Assembly: GCA_004294855.1 (NCBI GenBank)
Contig: SHOI01000005.1
Coordinates: 1-42,480 of the forward strand
Source: Sphaerochaeta sp.
GTDB lineage: Bacteria > Spirochaetota > Spirochaetia > Sphaerochaetales > Sphaerochaetaceae
DNA length: 42,480 nt
Direction: 5' to 3'
Below, piece by piece: positions 1 through 9,481 of this stretch. A program made the translations under genes and the position numbers. Position 1 is the first letter of the stretch; each line of letters begins with the position of its first letter. Below the pieces are notes generated by a model. That model was not told the origin of the DNA. It saw only the letters and a list, made by a program, of their open reading frames with translations, and made no database searches.

Positions 1-2
1 TT

Positions 3-443
3 GCCAAGAGCGATTCAAAAGAAAAACAATACGGAATCGTCGTGTTTGACGTGAACAGCCTCAAGCAAATCAATGATGACTACGGCCACGCCGAAGGAGA
101 CCTCGTTCTCAGAGAGATCGGCGAGCTTCTCACCTCGCTCTATGGAAGTTCCGCCAACATCTATCGAATCGGCGGGGATGAATTCGCCTTGATATGCGAG
201 CAATGCGGTCAGAAAAGGATGACGGAAATGGAACAATCGTTCACCGAGGCGATTGCGAAGAAGCCGTTTACCCTCGCGTTCGGATCCGCTTTATCATCGC
301 TTGACCGGTCCGACTCGAGCGATTCCCTCTACAAGCTTGCCGATCGACGAATGTATCAGCAAAAGAAGACGATGCAATACAAGACCTATCACAAATCCCC
401 ACAAAATCCGGCTTCAATTGACACGTCAGAGGGCACTCGGTAG
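3..443 (+). CDS. Diguanylate cyclase (GGDEF domain), C-terminal part
   Basis: The window opens inside this gene, so the N-terminal sensor part is not visible. The remaining ~146 residues are most of a GGDEF domain, which condenses two GTP into cyclic di-GMP. Visible motifs are FDVNSLKQIND, containing the first metal-binding aspartate, then NDDYGHAEGD and an intact RIGGDEF active-site loop, so the domain looks catalytically competent. I do not see an RxxD inhibitory site in the part present. The frame is open to the window edge. The stop codon at 441-443 forms the first three bases of the predicted argH -10 box. Confidence 0.9.
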   Translation, partial: AKSDSKEKQYGIVVFDVNSLKQINDDYGHAEGDLVLREIGELLTSLYGSSANIYRIGGDEFALICEQCGQKRMTEMEQSFTEAIAKKPFTLAFGSALSSLDRSDSSDSLYKLADRRMYQQKKTMQYKTYHKSPQNPASIDTSEGTR

Positions 444-446
444 ACT
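418..446 (+). promoter_or_regulatory. argH promoter
   Basis: A consensus -35 TTGACA (418-423) is separated by 17 bases from TAGACT (441-446). This predicts a start near 453 and a ~15-base leader with an AGAGG Shine-Dalgarno at 456-460. Confidence 0.6.
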
Positions 447-467
447 CGATTAAAAAGAGGAAACGGC

Positions 468-1835
468 ATGAGCAAGCTCTGGCAGAAAGATTATGACCTT
501 GATTCGCTGATGGAAACCTTTACCGTCGGTGATGATTACATCCTCGATCAACACCTTGTCATCGCTGATGCTCTTGGCTCGATCGCCCACGCCCGCGGGC
601 TTGAAAAACCGGGGATTCTTTCCGAGGAAGAAACAGCGGAACTCACCCAGGGGCTCATCGATATCATCGGCCTTCGTCTACAGGATGATTTCCCCATCCA
701 TAAGAGTGATGAGGACTGTCATACCGCAATTGAAGGATTTCTGGTGAAGCGGGTGGGGGAGGCGGGCAAGAAGATCCATACCGGCCGCTCGCGAAACGAC
801 CAGGTGCAGACCGCCCTCCGGCTCTGGATGCGGGAGTTCGCCTATAAGCTTGCCCATAAGGGCGCAGTGCTCGCCACGATGCTCTTCGATTTCGCTGAAA
901 AACATCGGGATGTACCGATGCCCGGGCGGACCCACATGCAGCTGGCGATGCCCTCTTCCGTCGGTCTGTGGGCTTCAGGCTACGCCGAAGAGCTCGCCGA
1001 TGAGTCCAAGCACCTTCTTTCGATCGCCGACCTGCTTGACCAGAGCCCGCTGGGATCCGCCGCTTCCTACGGCGTGCCGTTGGATCTCGACCGGAACTAC
1101 ACCTCCTCGTTGATGGGCTTTTCCCGGGTTCAAAACAACGTGCTCTACGCAAACAACAGTCGGGGGAAGTTCGAGGCGATTCTCTTGGACGGGTGTGATT
1201 ACCTTGGCTTGACCTTGAGTAAACTCGCCCAGGATCTCATGATCTTCACCCTCCCCGAAATCGGATACTTCTCCCTTCCCAAGGAACTGACCACCGGCAG
1301 CTCGATCATGCCGCAGAAGAAGAATCCCGACGGGCTTGAGCTGGCCCGCTCCCGCTCAAGCGTCATCTCCTCATGTGCATTTCGGGTCAAATCGATCATC
1401 CGTTCCCTTCCTTCGGGGTATAACCGGGACTTCCAGGACACCAAAGGAGCGCTCTTTGAAGGAACGAAAGCGACATGGCTTCTCTTGGAAATCTTTGAAG
1501 TGATGATCGAAGGCCTCATCGTCCACGAAGAAGCGTTGGTGAAGGGGTGCAAGCCGGAGCTGTATGCAACCGATCTCGTTCTCAAGCGCTCCCTTGCCGG
1601 CGAGAGCTTTCGGGATCTGTACAGGGAAGTCGGGCTTCATCTGGAAGAGGTTCTCCCCGGGGATCCGTATGAAGCGCTTCGGGAGCGGACAAGCGTCGGT
1701 ACTGCCGGCAATCTGAACATCGACCGTTCGCGTGCCGGCAAAGTCATTCGGGAAAGCGAAACCCGCTTGAAGGCGATCCAAGCGAGCTATGAAGCTCTCA
1801 GTGGTTTGAAGCAGCTCGAAGTTGTTTCTTTTTAA
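468..1835 (+). CDS. argH: Argininosuccinate lyase
   Basis: The enzyme cleaves argininosuccinate to arginine and fumarate, the last step of arginine synthesis, in the cytoplasm. At 455 residues it has the normal family length. It carries HTGRSRNDQ from residue 104 and the fumarase/lyase signature GSSIMPQKKNPD near residues 277-288, which holds the catalytic serine loop. The N-terminus (LWQKDYDLDSLMETFTVGDD) differs from the common LWGGRF start but aligns in position. Start is ATG with AGAGG seven bases upstream. No other arginine gene is nearby, so it appears to be transcribed alone. Its last four bases overlap the 3' end of the convergent transporter gene. Confidence 0.96.
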   Translation: MSKLWQKDYDLDSLMETFTVGDDYILDQHLVIADALGSIAHARGLEKPGILSEEETAELTQGLIDIIGLRLQDDFPIHKSDEDCHTAIEGFLVKRVGEAGKKIHTGRSRNDQVQTALRLWMREFAYKLAHKGAVLATMLFDFAEKHRDVPMPGRTHMQLAMPSSVGLWASGYAEELADESKHLLSIADLLDQSPLGSAASYGVPLDLDRNYTSSLMGFSRVQNNVLYANNSRGKFEAILLDGCDYLGLTLSKLAQDLMIFTLPEIGYFSLPKELTTGSSIMPQKKNPDGLELARSRSSVISSCAFRVKSIIRSLPSGYNRDFQDTKGALFEGTKATWLLLEIFEVMIEGLIVHEEALVKGCKPELYATDLVLKRSLAGESFRDLYREVGLHLEEVLPGDPYEALRERTSVGTAGNLNIDRSRAGKVIRESETRLKAIQASYEALSGLKQLEVVSF

Positions 1836-3571
1836 GCCGTTTCCACGATCCTTTGCGAACGCTTCTGCAATACCGGGGTGTGTTTCACCGCTTGGTGGTA
1901 CGCTTCGGCGATATTGGTGCAGTAATCGCCGATGTGCTCAAGGTGGCGGATCAGTTCAAGAATCAAAAGCTCTGCTTTTACATCTCCGACCCCTTCACTG
2001 AGGCGGTCTTGGACCTTGTTTCCCAGATCGGCTCGCAGGGCGTTGATCTGATCCTCATACTCGTTCGCCTTCTGCATCTCCGCTTTGGTGAGCGTGCGGT
2101 CCATCCGGTCGCGAACGTAATTCAGGAACTCCTGGACTATAAGATGGAACGTTTCCATCTCCTTCAAGATTTCATCCTCATAGTTCCATCCCATCTTGTA
2201 GCGCCGTTGACTGAGCCGCGCCAGGGCATAGCAGCTGTCGGTCACGCTCTCCAGTTCATCCATCACGCGGATGAGGGAGTTCAACGAGGAAGCATTGGTG
2301 GTGGTTTGGGAATCTTGGAGCAGGTGAACAATGAAGTTTGAAAGCTGTTCCTGCATCTGATCGGCATACTCCTCGTCCCGTCTCATCAAATCGACCAGAT
2401 CATCAATCGCATTGTTGGGACTGTCAAACATCGAACGATACCGAGCCAGCATGGTGCACGCAAGGTTAGCCATCTTTTTGATCTCATCTCGGATCGCCAA
2501 CATATAGATCTCGGGGCTGTCGATGAACGGTGCTCCGATATATCTGAAGTGATACGTTCCCTCTTCATACTCCGCCTTTTGCGGGAACAAACGTTCGATA
2601 AGCCGGGCGTATGGTGTTACGAAGGGGAACATGAGAATCGTTTTCGAGAGTGCGGCGACCGTTGCGAACATCGCAAGGAACACCGGCAATGCTTGAGCGA
2701 GGGCTTCACCGGTGAGGGCGAAGATATCCCCGGGAACGATCCAATTCACCAATGTCAGCAGCGGACGGAAGAAGATCAGAGCAAGAGAACTTCCAAGGAC
2801 ATTGAAGAGGATATGTGCCCAGGCGGCCTGTTTGGCGGTTGTGGAGGTTCCGATTGATGCCAAATACGCGGTGATCGTCGTTCCGATCATGGCCCCCAGA
2901 ATCATCGCCGCACCCTCTTCAACGCCGACCCAACCGTTGTATCCCATTGTAAGGATGATTGCCGTCGTCGCCGAGGATGATTGGATGATTACTGTGACCA
3001 CCAAGCCGACCAAGAGACAAAGAAAGTTGGTCCAAAGGGTATTTGCGTTGAAGGTGGCAAGAAAGGCGAGGGCTTGGGGGTTGTCCGAAAGGCTGGGAAT
3101 CGAGTTTGACATGGAGTTCAACCCGAGAAACAGAAGACCGAATCCCAACAGTACATCACTTTTGTCACGGTTTCGACTCCGCTTGCTGAACAACAGCGGA
3201 AGGGCAAACGCTATCGATGTAAGAGCAAGAAGGGATATATTCATCTTGAATCCCAGCAGTGCCACGATCCATCCGGTAACCGTGGTTCCGATATTTGCTC
3301 CCAGAATTACCCCGATTGCCTGGACCAATTCCATCAAGCCCGCGTTGACAAAACTGACGACCATCACGGTGGTCGCTGACGATGATTGAATGATGACGGT
3401 GATGATGACGCCGGTCATGATCGAAATGAACCGGTTTTTTGTCATCATGTTGAGAATGGCTTTCATCCGATTTCCGGCGGACTTCTGCAATCCCTCACTG
3501 AGGAGTTTCATTCCATACAGGAAAAGACCCAGACTTCCAATTATCTGGAAAAAGATCATGACTGCTTTCAT
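1832..3571 (-). CDS. Na+/phosphate cotransporter family protein with PhoU-like tail
   Basis: This 579-residue inner-membrane protein belongs to the NptA/YjbB branch of sodium-phosphate cotransporters. It contains the two inverted repeats typical of the family, each marked by QSSSATT (residues 62-68 and 197-203), with GANIGTT and GAMIGTT following. About eight membrane segments occupy residues 1-325. Residues ~350-560 are soluble and helical and resemble a PhoU domain, which in this family probably senses or regulates phosphate flux. No pst or pho gene is adjacent, so direction of transport (uptake or efflux) cannot be told from context. There is no Shine-Dalgarno before the ATG; the predicted promoter leaves a leader of only about 2-3 bases. 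Confidence 0.93.
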   Translation of the reverse strand: MKAVMIFFQIIGSLGLFLYGMKLLSEGLQKSAGNRMKAILNMMTKNRFISIMTGVIITVIIQSSSATTVMVVSFVNAGLMELVQAIGVILGANIGTTVTGWIVALLGFKMNISLLALTSIAFALPLLFSKRSRNRDKSDVLLGFGLLFLGLNSMSNSIPSLSDNPQALAFLATFNANTLWTNFLCLLVGLVVTVIIQSSSATTAIILTMGYNGWVGVEEGAAMILGAMIGTTITAYLASIGTSTTAKQAAWAHILFNVLGSSLALIFFRPLLTLVNWIVPGDIFALTGEALAQALPVFLAMFATVAALSKTILMFPFVTPYARLIERLFPQKAEYEEGTYHFRYIGAPFIDSPEIYMLAIRDEIKKMANLACTMLARYRSMFDSPNNAIDDLVDLMRRDEEYADQMQEQLSNFIVHLLQDSQTTTNASSLNSLIRVMDELESVTDSCYALARLSQRRYKMGWNYEDEILKEMETFHLIVQEFLNYVRDRMDRTLTKAEMQKANEYEDQINALRADLGNKVQDRLSEGVGDVKAELLILELIRHLEHIGDYCTNIAEAYHQAVKHTPVLQKRSQRIVETA

Positions 3572-3580
3572 ACCGGCTCA

Positions 3581-3609
3581 ACCCTAACAAGTTTAACCCA
3601 AGAGGTAAA
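3581..3609 (-). promoter_or_regulatory. Promoter of the phosphate transporter gene
   Basis: Read on the minus strand: TTTACC (3604-3609), 17 bases, TAGGGT (3581-3586), then 9 bases to the ATG at 3571. The mRNA would be nearly leaderless. A small palindrome ACCGT-CA-ACGGT (3617-3628) lies just upstream. Confidence 0.4.
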
Positions 3610-3638
3610 GTAGGAGACCGTCAACGGTTCAGTGTGGA

Positions 3639-3667
3639 TTGAACTTTAAAAGCCCTTGTTGTATGGT
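3639..3667 (+). promoter_or_regulatory. prs promoter, predicted leaderless
   Basis: TTGAAC (3639-3644), 17 bases, TATGGT (3662-3667), then 6 bases to the ATG at 3674. Transcription would begin at or next to the start codon. No Shine-Dalgarno is present. Confidence 0.55.
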
Positions 3668-3673
3668 TGGGCT

Positions 3674-4969
3674 ATGAGCATCATCAAACCGCAAAAGCTT
3701 GGAATCATATCGGGGCCGGGCTCGGAGTATTTTACCGGAAAAGTTGTCAAGCATCTTCGGAGGCTCTATTTGGAACGGTACTACAAGCTTTCCAGCGCTC
3801 TTGCCAAGCGGCACGGCATCAGCGAGGAGGAGATCCTTAAAACCGTCACCCTCACCGATGACCTTTCCAATAAACGGATTCCCCGCTCAAAGGCCCCCAC
3901 CACCTTCCAATGCCCCGATTTCACGATCAAGACGAAGTATGTGCGGTTTGCAAACGGTGAAGTGAAAGCCGAGATTCTCGATCCGGTGCGGGGTCTCAGG
4001 GTCTTCATCATCCATGACCTTTCGAACAATGAACCGGTGCGAGTCAGCGGATCCGACGAGCCCCTGAGGCTTACGATAAACGACCACTTGGTGTTTTTAT
4101 TGACCACGATCAATGCGCTCACTCTGGCCGGGGCGGATTCCGTAACGCTGGTCATTCCGACCTATCCCTATTCCCGCCAGCATAAAAAGAGCACGCGGGA
4201 AGCGCTGACCGCCTCGATGTTCGGCCGCATCTTCGAGATGCTTAAGGTCGAGCGGATCATCACGTTGGACATCCACTCCCGGGAGATCGAAAACTCCTTC
4301 GGACACCTTCATCTGGAGAACCTCCACGCGTCCTATCAGACGCTCATCGCTCTTCGCAAGCTCGTTGATTTCAGCGATCCGAATCTGGTGGTGGTCGCCC
4401 CGGATACGGGGGCGATCAGCCGGAACAAGTTCTACGCTCAGGCGCTCCACCGTCCGCTTGCGATGCTCTATAAGGAGCGCGATTACTCGGTGGTCAGCAA
4501 GGATGCCCGAAACTCCAACATCAAATCGATCAATCTGCTCGGAGATGTCAAAGGCAAGACCGTCCTGATCGCCGACGACATGCTGGCCACCGGCGGAACG
4601 ATGATCGTAGCGATGCGCGAGTTGACCAACCTCGGAGCGGAGAAGATCATCTGCATGGTCAGTCTTCCGTTTTTCAACGGAACCGCGGTGGAGGACTTCG
4701 ACCAAGCGTATAGAGAAGGCATCTTCTATCGGATCATCGGAACAAACGCCGTGACGCACGGCCGCGATCTGTTGGATAAAGAGTGGTACATCCAAGCGGA
4801 CATCACCGAGCTCTTTGCCCGGGTGATCAGCCGCCTTCATCACGGCCGCTCGATCAGCCCGCTGTTGGATAACCGCCGGTTCATCCAGATTCTCATCGAC
4901 AACACTCAAGCCAATCCAAAAGCTCCTCTTCCGGATGCTGCCGCTACCGACCCGGATCAAGAAGATTAA
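3674..4969 (+). CDS. prs: Ribose-phosphate pyrophosphokinase (PRPP synthetase), long form
   Basis: The enzyme makes PRPP from ribose 5-phosphate and ATP for nucleotide, histidine and tryptophan synthesis. It has 431 residues against about 310-320 for the usual enzyme. The extra length is mainly at the N-terminus: FANGE, equivalent to the ATP-site FxDGE normally near residue 35, is at 92-96. Further motifs are YPYSRQHKK (catalytic flexible loop, ~165-172), DIHSREIENSF (~199-209) and the PRPP-binding loop VLIADDMLATGGTM (297-310). I chose ATG 3674 over TTG 3656 because the predicted promoter ends six bases before it. A bulged hairpin spans the stop codon. The product PRPP is used by PyrE, encoded in this window. 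Confidence 0.9.
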   Translation: MSIIKPQKLGIISGPGSEYFTGKVVKHLRRLYLERYYKLSSALAKRHGISEEEILKTVTLTDDLSNKRIPRSKAPTTFQCPDFTIKTKYVRFANGEVKAEILDPVRGLRVFIIHDLSNNEPVRVSGSDEPLRLTINDHLVFLLTTINALTLAGADSVTLVIPTYPYSRQHKKSTREALTASMFGRIFEMLKVERIITLDIHSREIENSFGHLHLENLHASYQTLIALRKLVDFSDPNLVVVAPDTGAISRNKFYAQALHRPLAMLYKERDYSVVSKDARNSNIKSINLLGDVKGKTVLIADDMLATGGTMIVAMRELTNLGAEKIICMVSLPFFNGTAVEDFDQAYREGIFYRIIGTNAVTHGRDLLDKEWYIQADITELFARVISRLHHGRSISPLLDNRRFIQILIDNTQANPKAPLPDAAATDPDQED

Positions 4970-4983
4970 TCTTTGATCCGGGT
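4950..4983 (+). other. Hairpin spanning the prs stop codon
   Basis: ACCCGGATCAA (4950-4960) pairs perfectly with TTGATCCGGGT (4973-4983). The 12-base interior contains its own 10-base palindrome AGATTAATCT around the stop codon. No T-run follows, so it is not a standard terminator; it may stabilise the prs 3' end or reduce readthrough into the aminotransferase gene. Confidence 0.5.
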
Positions 4984-5037
4984 GAGTCAGCAGCCTCCCT
5001 TACGGGTGGTAACCATCATGCCATAGGAGTGACCATC

Positions 5038-6234
5038 ATGAAGATGTCCAACCGAATTTCATCATTTCAAGCTTCCCCGATCCGCCGGCTTTCGCCGTAT
5101 GCCCGTTCAGCCGTAAAGCGGGGGATCACCGTATATCACCTGAATATCGGCCAACCCGATATCAAGACTCCCCAAGTCGTTCTGGAAGCAATCCGGAGCT
5201 ACAACGAGCCGATCATCGCCTATGGATCCAGCGAAGGATATGAGCGCCTCCGGAACGCGCTTCCCGCCTATTACGCAACATATGGAGTGGATATCAAGCC
5301 GGAGGATATTTTGATTACCACCGGCGGGAGCGAAGCACTGCTCTTTACGCTGATGACACTCTGCGATCCGGGCGACCAGGTGATCATCCCCGAACCCTTT
5401 TATACGAACGTCTCCTCCTTTGCCCACTCGGCGATGGTTGAGCTTGTTCCGGTGACCAGCCGTCTGGAGGACGTATTCGCCCTTCCGCCGATGAATGATC
5501 TCGAGAAGCTCATCAACCCCAAGACAAAAGCGATTCTTCTGTGCAGTCCGAACAACCCGACCGGTCATGTGTATTCCAAAGAAGATCTGGAGCGAACTCT
5601 CCAACTCTGCAAGAAGCACGACATCTTTCTGGTCGTTGATGAAGTCTATCGGGAATTCTGCTATGACGGGGAACGGTTCACCTCGATCCTGACCTTTGAA
5701 GAGTACGCCGATCGGGTCGTTTGCGTCGATTCATTCTCCAAACGCTACTCGATGTGCGGAGCCCGGGTAGGGATGTTGGTGAGCCGAAACAAGCAGTTTC
5801 TTACCGATACGCTCAAACTCTCCCAAGCCCGGCTGTGTCCGCCGGATATCGAGCAGGTCGCCGCAACGGCGGCGTTGACCACCGATCCCTCCTATCTGGT
5901 CGAAGTCAAAAAGGAGTATGAAAGCAGGCGTAACTTCCTCATCAAGGCGCTCAAGAAGGTCGAAGGGGTGAAGACCACCAAGCCCAAGGGGGCGTTTTAC
6001 ATCATCGCCGAGCTTCCCGTTGAGGACGCCGAGGATTTCGCCACGTTCCTCCTCAGGGATTTCGATCTCAACGGAGAGACGGTGATGCTCGCCCCGGCGG
6101 AGGATTTCTATGCGACGAAAGGGATCGGTCGAAGGCAGGTGCGGATTGCGTATGTATTGAATAAAGAAGACCTCGGCAAGGCGGTTGCATGCCTCGCCGC
6201 CGGCTTGAAAGCATATGCTGAGAGAGGCGCTTAA
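5038..6234 (+). CDS. Class I aminotransferase (aspartate aminotransferase family)
   Basis: This is a PLP-dependent fold-type I aminotransferase of 398 residues. It carries CSPNNPTG (169-176), the PLP-ring aspartate in VVDEVYREF (D201), the Schiff-base lysine in [14 protein letters not shown] (K235) and a phosphate-binding arginine (R243). [10 protein letters not shown] near the C-terminus supplies the arginine that usually binds the substrate carboxylate. The family covers aspartate and aromatic amino acid aminotransferases; the donor cannot be set from sequence alone. ATG 5038 is preferred because AGGAG lies eight bases upstream; GTG 5029 and ATG 5044 are alternatives. It follows prs by 68 bases and may share its transcript. 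Its last four bases overlap yjbQ. Confidence 0.9.
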   Translation: MKMSNRISSFQASPIRRLSPYARSAVKRGITVYHLNIGQPDIKTPQVVLEAIRSYNEPIIAYGSSEGYERLRNALPAYYATYGVDIKPEDILITTGGSEALLFTLMTLCDPGDQVIIPEPFYTNVSSFAHSAMVELVPVTSRLEDVFALPPMNDLEKLINPKTKAILLCSPNNPTGHVYSKEDLERTLQLCKKHDIFLVVDEVYREFCYDGERFTSILTFEEYADRVVCVDSFSKRYSMCGARVGMLVSRNKQFLTDTLKLSQARLCPPDIEQVAATAALTTDPSYLVEVKKEYESRRNFLIKALKKVEGVKTTKPKGAFYIIAELPVEDAEDFATFLLRDFDLNGETVMLAPAEDFYATKGIGRRQVRIAYVLNKEDLGKAVACLAAGLKAYAERGA

Positions 6235-6650
6235 GAGCCGATGATCTTGATCAAGACTCGTTTATCGCGCAGTCCGTCAAATTCGTAATAGAAGATTTGC
6301 TCCCATGGGCCGAGGTCCAGTTTTCCACCGGTGATAGCGACGACTGTTTCCCGGCCCATGATCGTTCGCTTCAGGTGCGCATCAGCGTTCTTCTCCTTTT
6401 CCGTATTGTGCCGATAGCGCTCGTAGGGGAGCTCGGGGGCAAGTTCTTCAAGCCATTTTTCAAAATCTTCGTGGAGGCCTTCCTCCACGGAGTTGATGAA
6501 TACACTCGCTGTGATATTCATCGCATTGGCCAGAACAAGCCCTTCCTTGATTCCGCTTTCAGTGACCGCCTCACTAATCGCCTCGGTGATGTTGACCAGA
6601 CCTCGGCGTTTATTGAGGTGAAACCAAAGCTCTTTTCGATATGTCACCAT
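6231..6650 (-). CDS. YjbQ family protein (UPF0047)
   Basis: The 139-residue protein matches the small YjbQ/UPF0047 family: N-terminal [12 protein letters not shown], central [18 protein letters not shown], then [13 protein letters not shown] and the family hallmark [39 protein letters not shown] region. The family is conserved and has been linked to weak thiamin-phosphate synthase activity and metal or heme binding in some members; the physiological role is not settled. The start is ATG 6650 with AAGGAGG five bases upstream; a longer reading to 6839 is possible but lacks a Shine-Dalgarno and would run into the neighbouring promoter. It is divergent from the acidic protein gene. Confidence 0.88.
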   Translation of the reverse strand: MVTYRKELWFHLNKRRGLVNITEAISEAVTESGIKEGLVLANAMNITASVFINSVEEGLHEDFEKWLEELAPELPYERYRHNTEKEKNADAHLKRTIMGRETVVAITGGKLDLGPWEQIFYYEFDGLRDKRVLIKIIGS

Positions 6651-6672
6651 ACAGGCCTCCTTCTGTACATCC

Positions 6673-6681
6673 AGTATATCA
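6673..6681 (-). promoter_or_regulatory. yjbQ promoter (extended -10)
   Basis: On the minus strand the extended -10 reads TG-A-TATACT, giving a ~15-base leader with AAGGAGG. Its upstream contacts must overlap the -35 box of the divergent gene at 6688-6693. Confidence 0.45.
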
Positions 6682-6687
6682 TGGAGT

Positions 6688-6716
6688 TTGTCACAAAACC
6701 TCAGGTATGCTATGCT
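6688..6716 (+). promoter_or_regulatory. Promoter of the acidic protein gene
   Basis: TTGTCA (6688-6693), 17 bases, TATGCT (6711-6716). Transcription near 6723 would give a 13-base leader made up mostly of the AGGAG Shine-Dalgarno (6724-6728) before GTG 6736. Confidence 0.5.
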
Positions 6717-6735
6717 TGGATTCAGGAGAGAAGGC

Positions 6736-9474
6736 GTGAAAACAAACGAGAGTTGGGATCTTAGTTCCGTTGGCGATATTTCAGCCCAAAAGATCCAACG
6801 GAACCTTCGCGAGCTCGCGGTTTTTTCAGCAAATTCCATTCGTTCCCTGAAAGAGACGGCGTTTCGATATGAGCCGATCGCATTGATGGAGCAAGCTCTT
6901 GAGCACTACCACCGAACCGTCATCAGGGAATGGAAAGGCGATGGTGAAGCGATTCGAATCTCAAAGGCGCTTATCTCCTATCTTGCGAATCTTCTACAGT
7001 CTTTTTCAAAGCCGCTTTCAAAGAACAGGCAGGTCAAACAAAAGGATTGGAAAGATATCGTTCGACTCTTTGATGACATTGTCCGCAAATCGATCCGCAT
7101 CGTGGATAATACCGCTCTTGCCCTGAAGGCGGATGGAACGCTGACCGATCCGATCCTGCTTGAGCGCTTTCAAAAGGAGGCGAGCGCATGGGTGCTGCCT
7201 CCGTTGGTCGATGAAGAGCTCTTGAAACGGCACCATCGCTCTCTGCTCTATCAGCTTCAACCCTACAACGCCCTGATCAGTGAAGTGTTTCCATCTCACC
7301 TCGACGGAGTGCTTCAGGCATTGTCGACCCTGATCGAAACGGACGAGCATGACCTGTTGAACCATACCGCGCTCAGTGAAGCGGATGCCAAGGTGCTGGC
7401 TCGTCCGATCGCAAGCGAAGAGTTTCGAGTCGACAACCATCGCCTCACGCAGTTCCAACAATCCTCGCTCAAGCCCTTCATACTCATCAACGGCTCCTAT
7501 TACTGCTTCGATCCCGAACGAGTCCTCATCGAAGGCTATGGAATCATCAAAGGGGCGGTGACCACCTCAAGCGGCGAGCGTAAAGAGGCGTGGGAGAGGA
7601 TTGAGAAAGAGAAGCGGAGCCTGCTTTCGGTCACCTTCTTCACCGCAATGCTTTCTTCGATGCACTACACGAGAAAGGTGGAGTATAAGGACGGTTTTCT
7701 GGACGCCCTCTTCGAAGATGGGAAGAAGGAGCTGGTGATCCAGATTCCCGCCGCCCACACCGTCTTTCCCGAGGATCCGATCCAAGAAAGCGCTGCCTAT
7801 GCTCGGGCGTTGATCGAAGAACAGAAGGCGATCGACTTGGCGAAAACCCATCCCGCCCCCTCGGTCATCATCGATTTGAGGGCAATCAAGAGCTATCCGG
7901 TAACATTGATTGATAACGCGCTCACCCTTTCCTTCCTTCAGGTGGCGGCGTTGGCGACAACGTGGGAGGGGGCCAACGAGATCAAAGGTGAGCTGGGCCT
8001 GCTGCCGCTTGGTGATCTTACGCCGCCTCCCCGCGATAAAGAGCCGGAAGAACAATTGGAAGCTGAACAGCCGAAAGCCGGGCAAACAGATGATGAACAT
8101 GATCCGATGAAGGAGTTTGACGAGCATCTGGAAGACGAGCTGGAATGGGAAGAAGAGGAAGATGAAGATTCCTTTGACGATGATGAAATCCTGGAAGAAG
8201 AGCTCAGCGCGATCGATGAGGAAGATGAGTACGAAGATGATCTTGAAGAGTTTGAAGGTGATGAGCAGGATGAATATACCGCGATCTTTGAGGATGATGA
8301 ATACGAAGGCGAAGCTCCCGAACCGGTAGAGGAAGGAAAGGAGGAGCCGGAATTCACCTTGGAAGCGGAAGTCGATTCCTCCTGGCAGCGTTTTGATCAA
8401 GGGTTCACTCTGGGAATCAAGGATCCCCGGATCATCGAAGGGGAATACCTCGACTACGCAGATGAAGAAGGCGAGGAAGAGGAGGATGACTGGGCGTACA
8501 GCGGATCATCCTACTTTACTTCCGCAAACCCCTTGGAAGACTATCTGGGTGAAGACGAGTACGAGACCGCCGATGAACTGTTCAGCCAAAGCGAACAGCC
8601 GGTTCTCTTCGACGTGGAGGATGAACGGATGTTCGATCCTTTTTATCGCACCGACCTTGAGCGGCAAGCCGTTGAAGAGGATTACGAAAGCGAAGCCATC
8701 GGGCTTTTTGAGTATGAAAGCGAAGAGAGCGGATATGACGAAGAGGAGGTTCTTGTACCGTCATCATTTGTCCTTGCCGATGAAGAGATGGAGGAAGGCA
8801 AGGAAGACCTGCTTCGCTACCACACCCAGTATGTCGAGGATGACGATGGAGACGAATTCGGTTTCTTGGATCAGATCCAAAGGAGCGCCGAACAGCAAAA
8901 ACGCCCCTCTTCCCGTTTCACTTTGATCAACGCGGTCGAACATGCGAAACATCAACCCCCTCCTCAAGAGGAAGAAGATAAAAAAGCTCCTCCAGCCCCA
9001 CCGCCGGCAGCAAAACAGGCTTCCGTTGAACCGTTTGAGTTGGATCTGCCGCCGAACCTCAGTGAAATCTTCACCCTTCTTGCAAAAAAGAATCAGTGGT
9101 CCTTCAATACCTACCTCAAAGAAAGCATGGCTCATGAGATCGATTCACTGGAGCGAATGCTCCAACAGATTCGGGACACGACTCTCGAACCGGGGCAGGA
9201 TCGGATGTTCACGATCGTCCCCATGGAGCTGACCATTATTGTTTTGGCGGCGAAAGGGGATCCGCTCAGCACGTGGACGCGAAAAGTAAACGTTGCCGCC
9301 CTGATGCACGCCAACAAAAAACGCTCCTGGCGCGCCCTTTCGATCGGATACGACCGAAAGAGAAATTTGGTGTTTGCCGATGATTGCCCGATCAGGCGGG
9401 AAGATTTTACAGCAACGGATTGGAAGTTTGTAATCAATGCGGCGAATCGGCTGCGGGATAAAAAGCGAGTATAG
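6736..9474 (+). CDS. Large acidic protein of unknown function
   Basis: I do not recognise this 912-residue protein. It has three parts. Residues 1-430 are globular and mostly helical. Within them E316-Y-K-D-G-F-L-D323-ALF followed by ELVIQIPA resembles the central strands of PD-(D/E)XK nuclease folds, but QIP stands where ExK is expected, so a relationship would mean an inactive site; this is inference. Residues ~435-720 form a very acidic, Glu/Asp-rich, low-complexity stretch with recurrent aromatic residues, probably disordered. After a short Pro/Gln/Lys linker, residues ~745-912 form a second globular domain. No signal peptide or membrane segment is visible. The GTG start is chosen because AGGAG lies seven bases upstream. 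The inositol-phosphatase gene starts eight bases after the stop, so they are probably cotranscribed. Confidence 0.85.
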   Translation: MKTNESWDLSSVGDISAQKIQRNLRELAVFSANSIRSLKETAFRYEPIALMEQALEHYHRTVIREWKGDGEAIRISKALISYLANLLQSFSKPLSKNRQVKQKDWKDIVRLFDDIVRKSIRIVDNTALALKADGTLTDPILLERFQKEASAWVLPPLVDEELLKRHHRSLLYQLQPYNALISEVFPSHLDGVLQALSTLIETDEHDLLNHTALSEADAKVLARPIASEEFRVDNHRLTQFQQSSLKPFILINGSYYCFDPERVLIEGYGIIKGAVTTSSGERKEAWERIEKEKRSLLSVTFFTAMLSSMHYTRKVEYKDGFLDALFEDGKKELVIQIPAAHTVFPEDPIQESAAYARALIEEQKAIDLAKTHPAPSVIIDLRAIKSYPVTLIDNALTLSFLQVAALATTWEGANEIKGELGLLPLGDLTPPPRDKEPEEQLEAEQPKAGQTDDEHDPMKEFDEHLEDELEWEEEEDEDSFDDDEILEEELSAIDEEDEYEDDLEEFEGDEQDEYTAIFEDDEYEGEAPEPVEEGKEEPEFTLEAEVDSSWQRFDQGFTLGIKDPRIIEGEYLDYADEEGEEEEDDWAYSGSSYFTSANPLEDYLGEDEYETADELFSQSEQPVLFDVEDERMFDPFYRTDLERQAVEEDYESEAIGLFEYESEESGYDEEEVLVPSSFVLADEEMEEGKEDLLRYHTQYVEDDDGDEFGFLDQIQRSAEQQKRPSSRFTLINAVEHAKHQPPPQEEEDKKAPPAPPPAAKQASVEPFELDLPPNLSEIFTLLAKKNQWSFNTYLKESMAHEIDSLERMLQQIRDTTLEPGQDRMFTIVPMELTIIVLAAKGDPLSTWTRKVNVAALMHANKKRSWRALSIGYDRKRNLVFADDCPIRREDFTATDWKFVINAANRLRDKKRV

Positions 9475-9481
9475 AGAGCAT

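Noticed and set aside
1800-1835. T-rich tail at the end of argH as a terminator
   Set aside because: The run of T is inside the coding end and no stable stem precedes it.
3656-3673. TTG start giving six extra residues on PRPP synthetase
   Set aside because: It lies within the predicted promoter and has no Shine-Dalgarno.
4097-4960. 287-residue minus-strand frame opposite prs
   Set aside because: Antisense shadow of prs, without start signals.
7938-8357. Serine-rich 139-residue minus-strand frame
   Set aside because: It is the antisense of the Glu/Asp-rich stretch; GAN codons read backwards give serine and few stops. No Shine-Dalgarno or homology.
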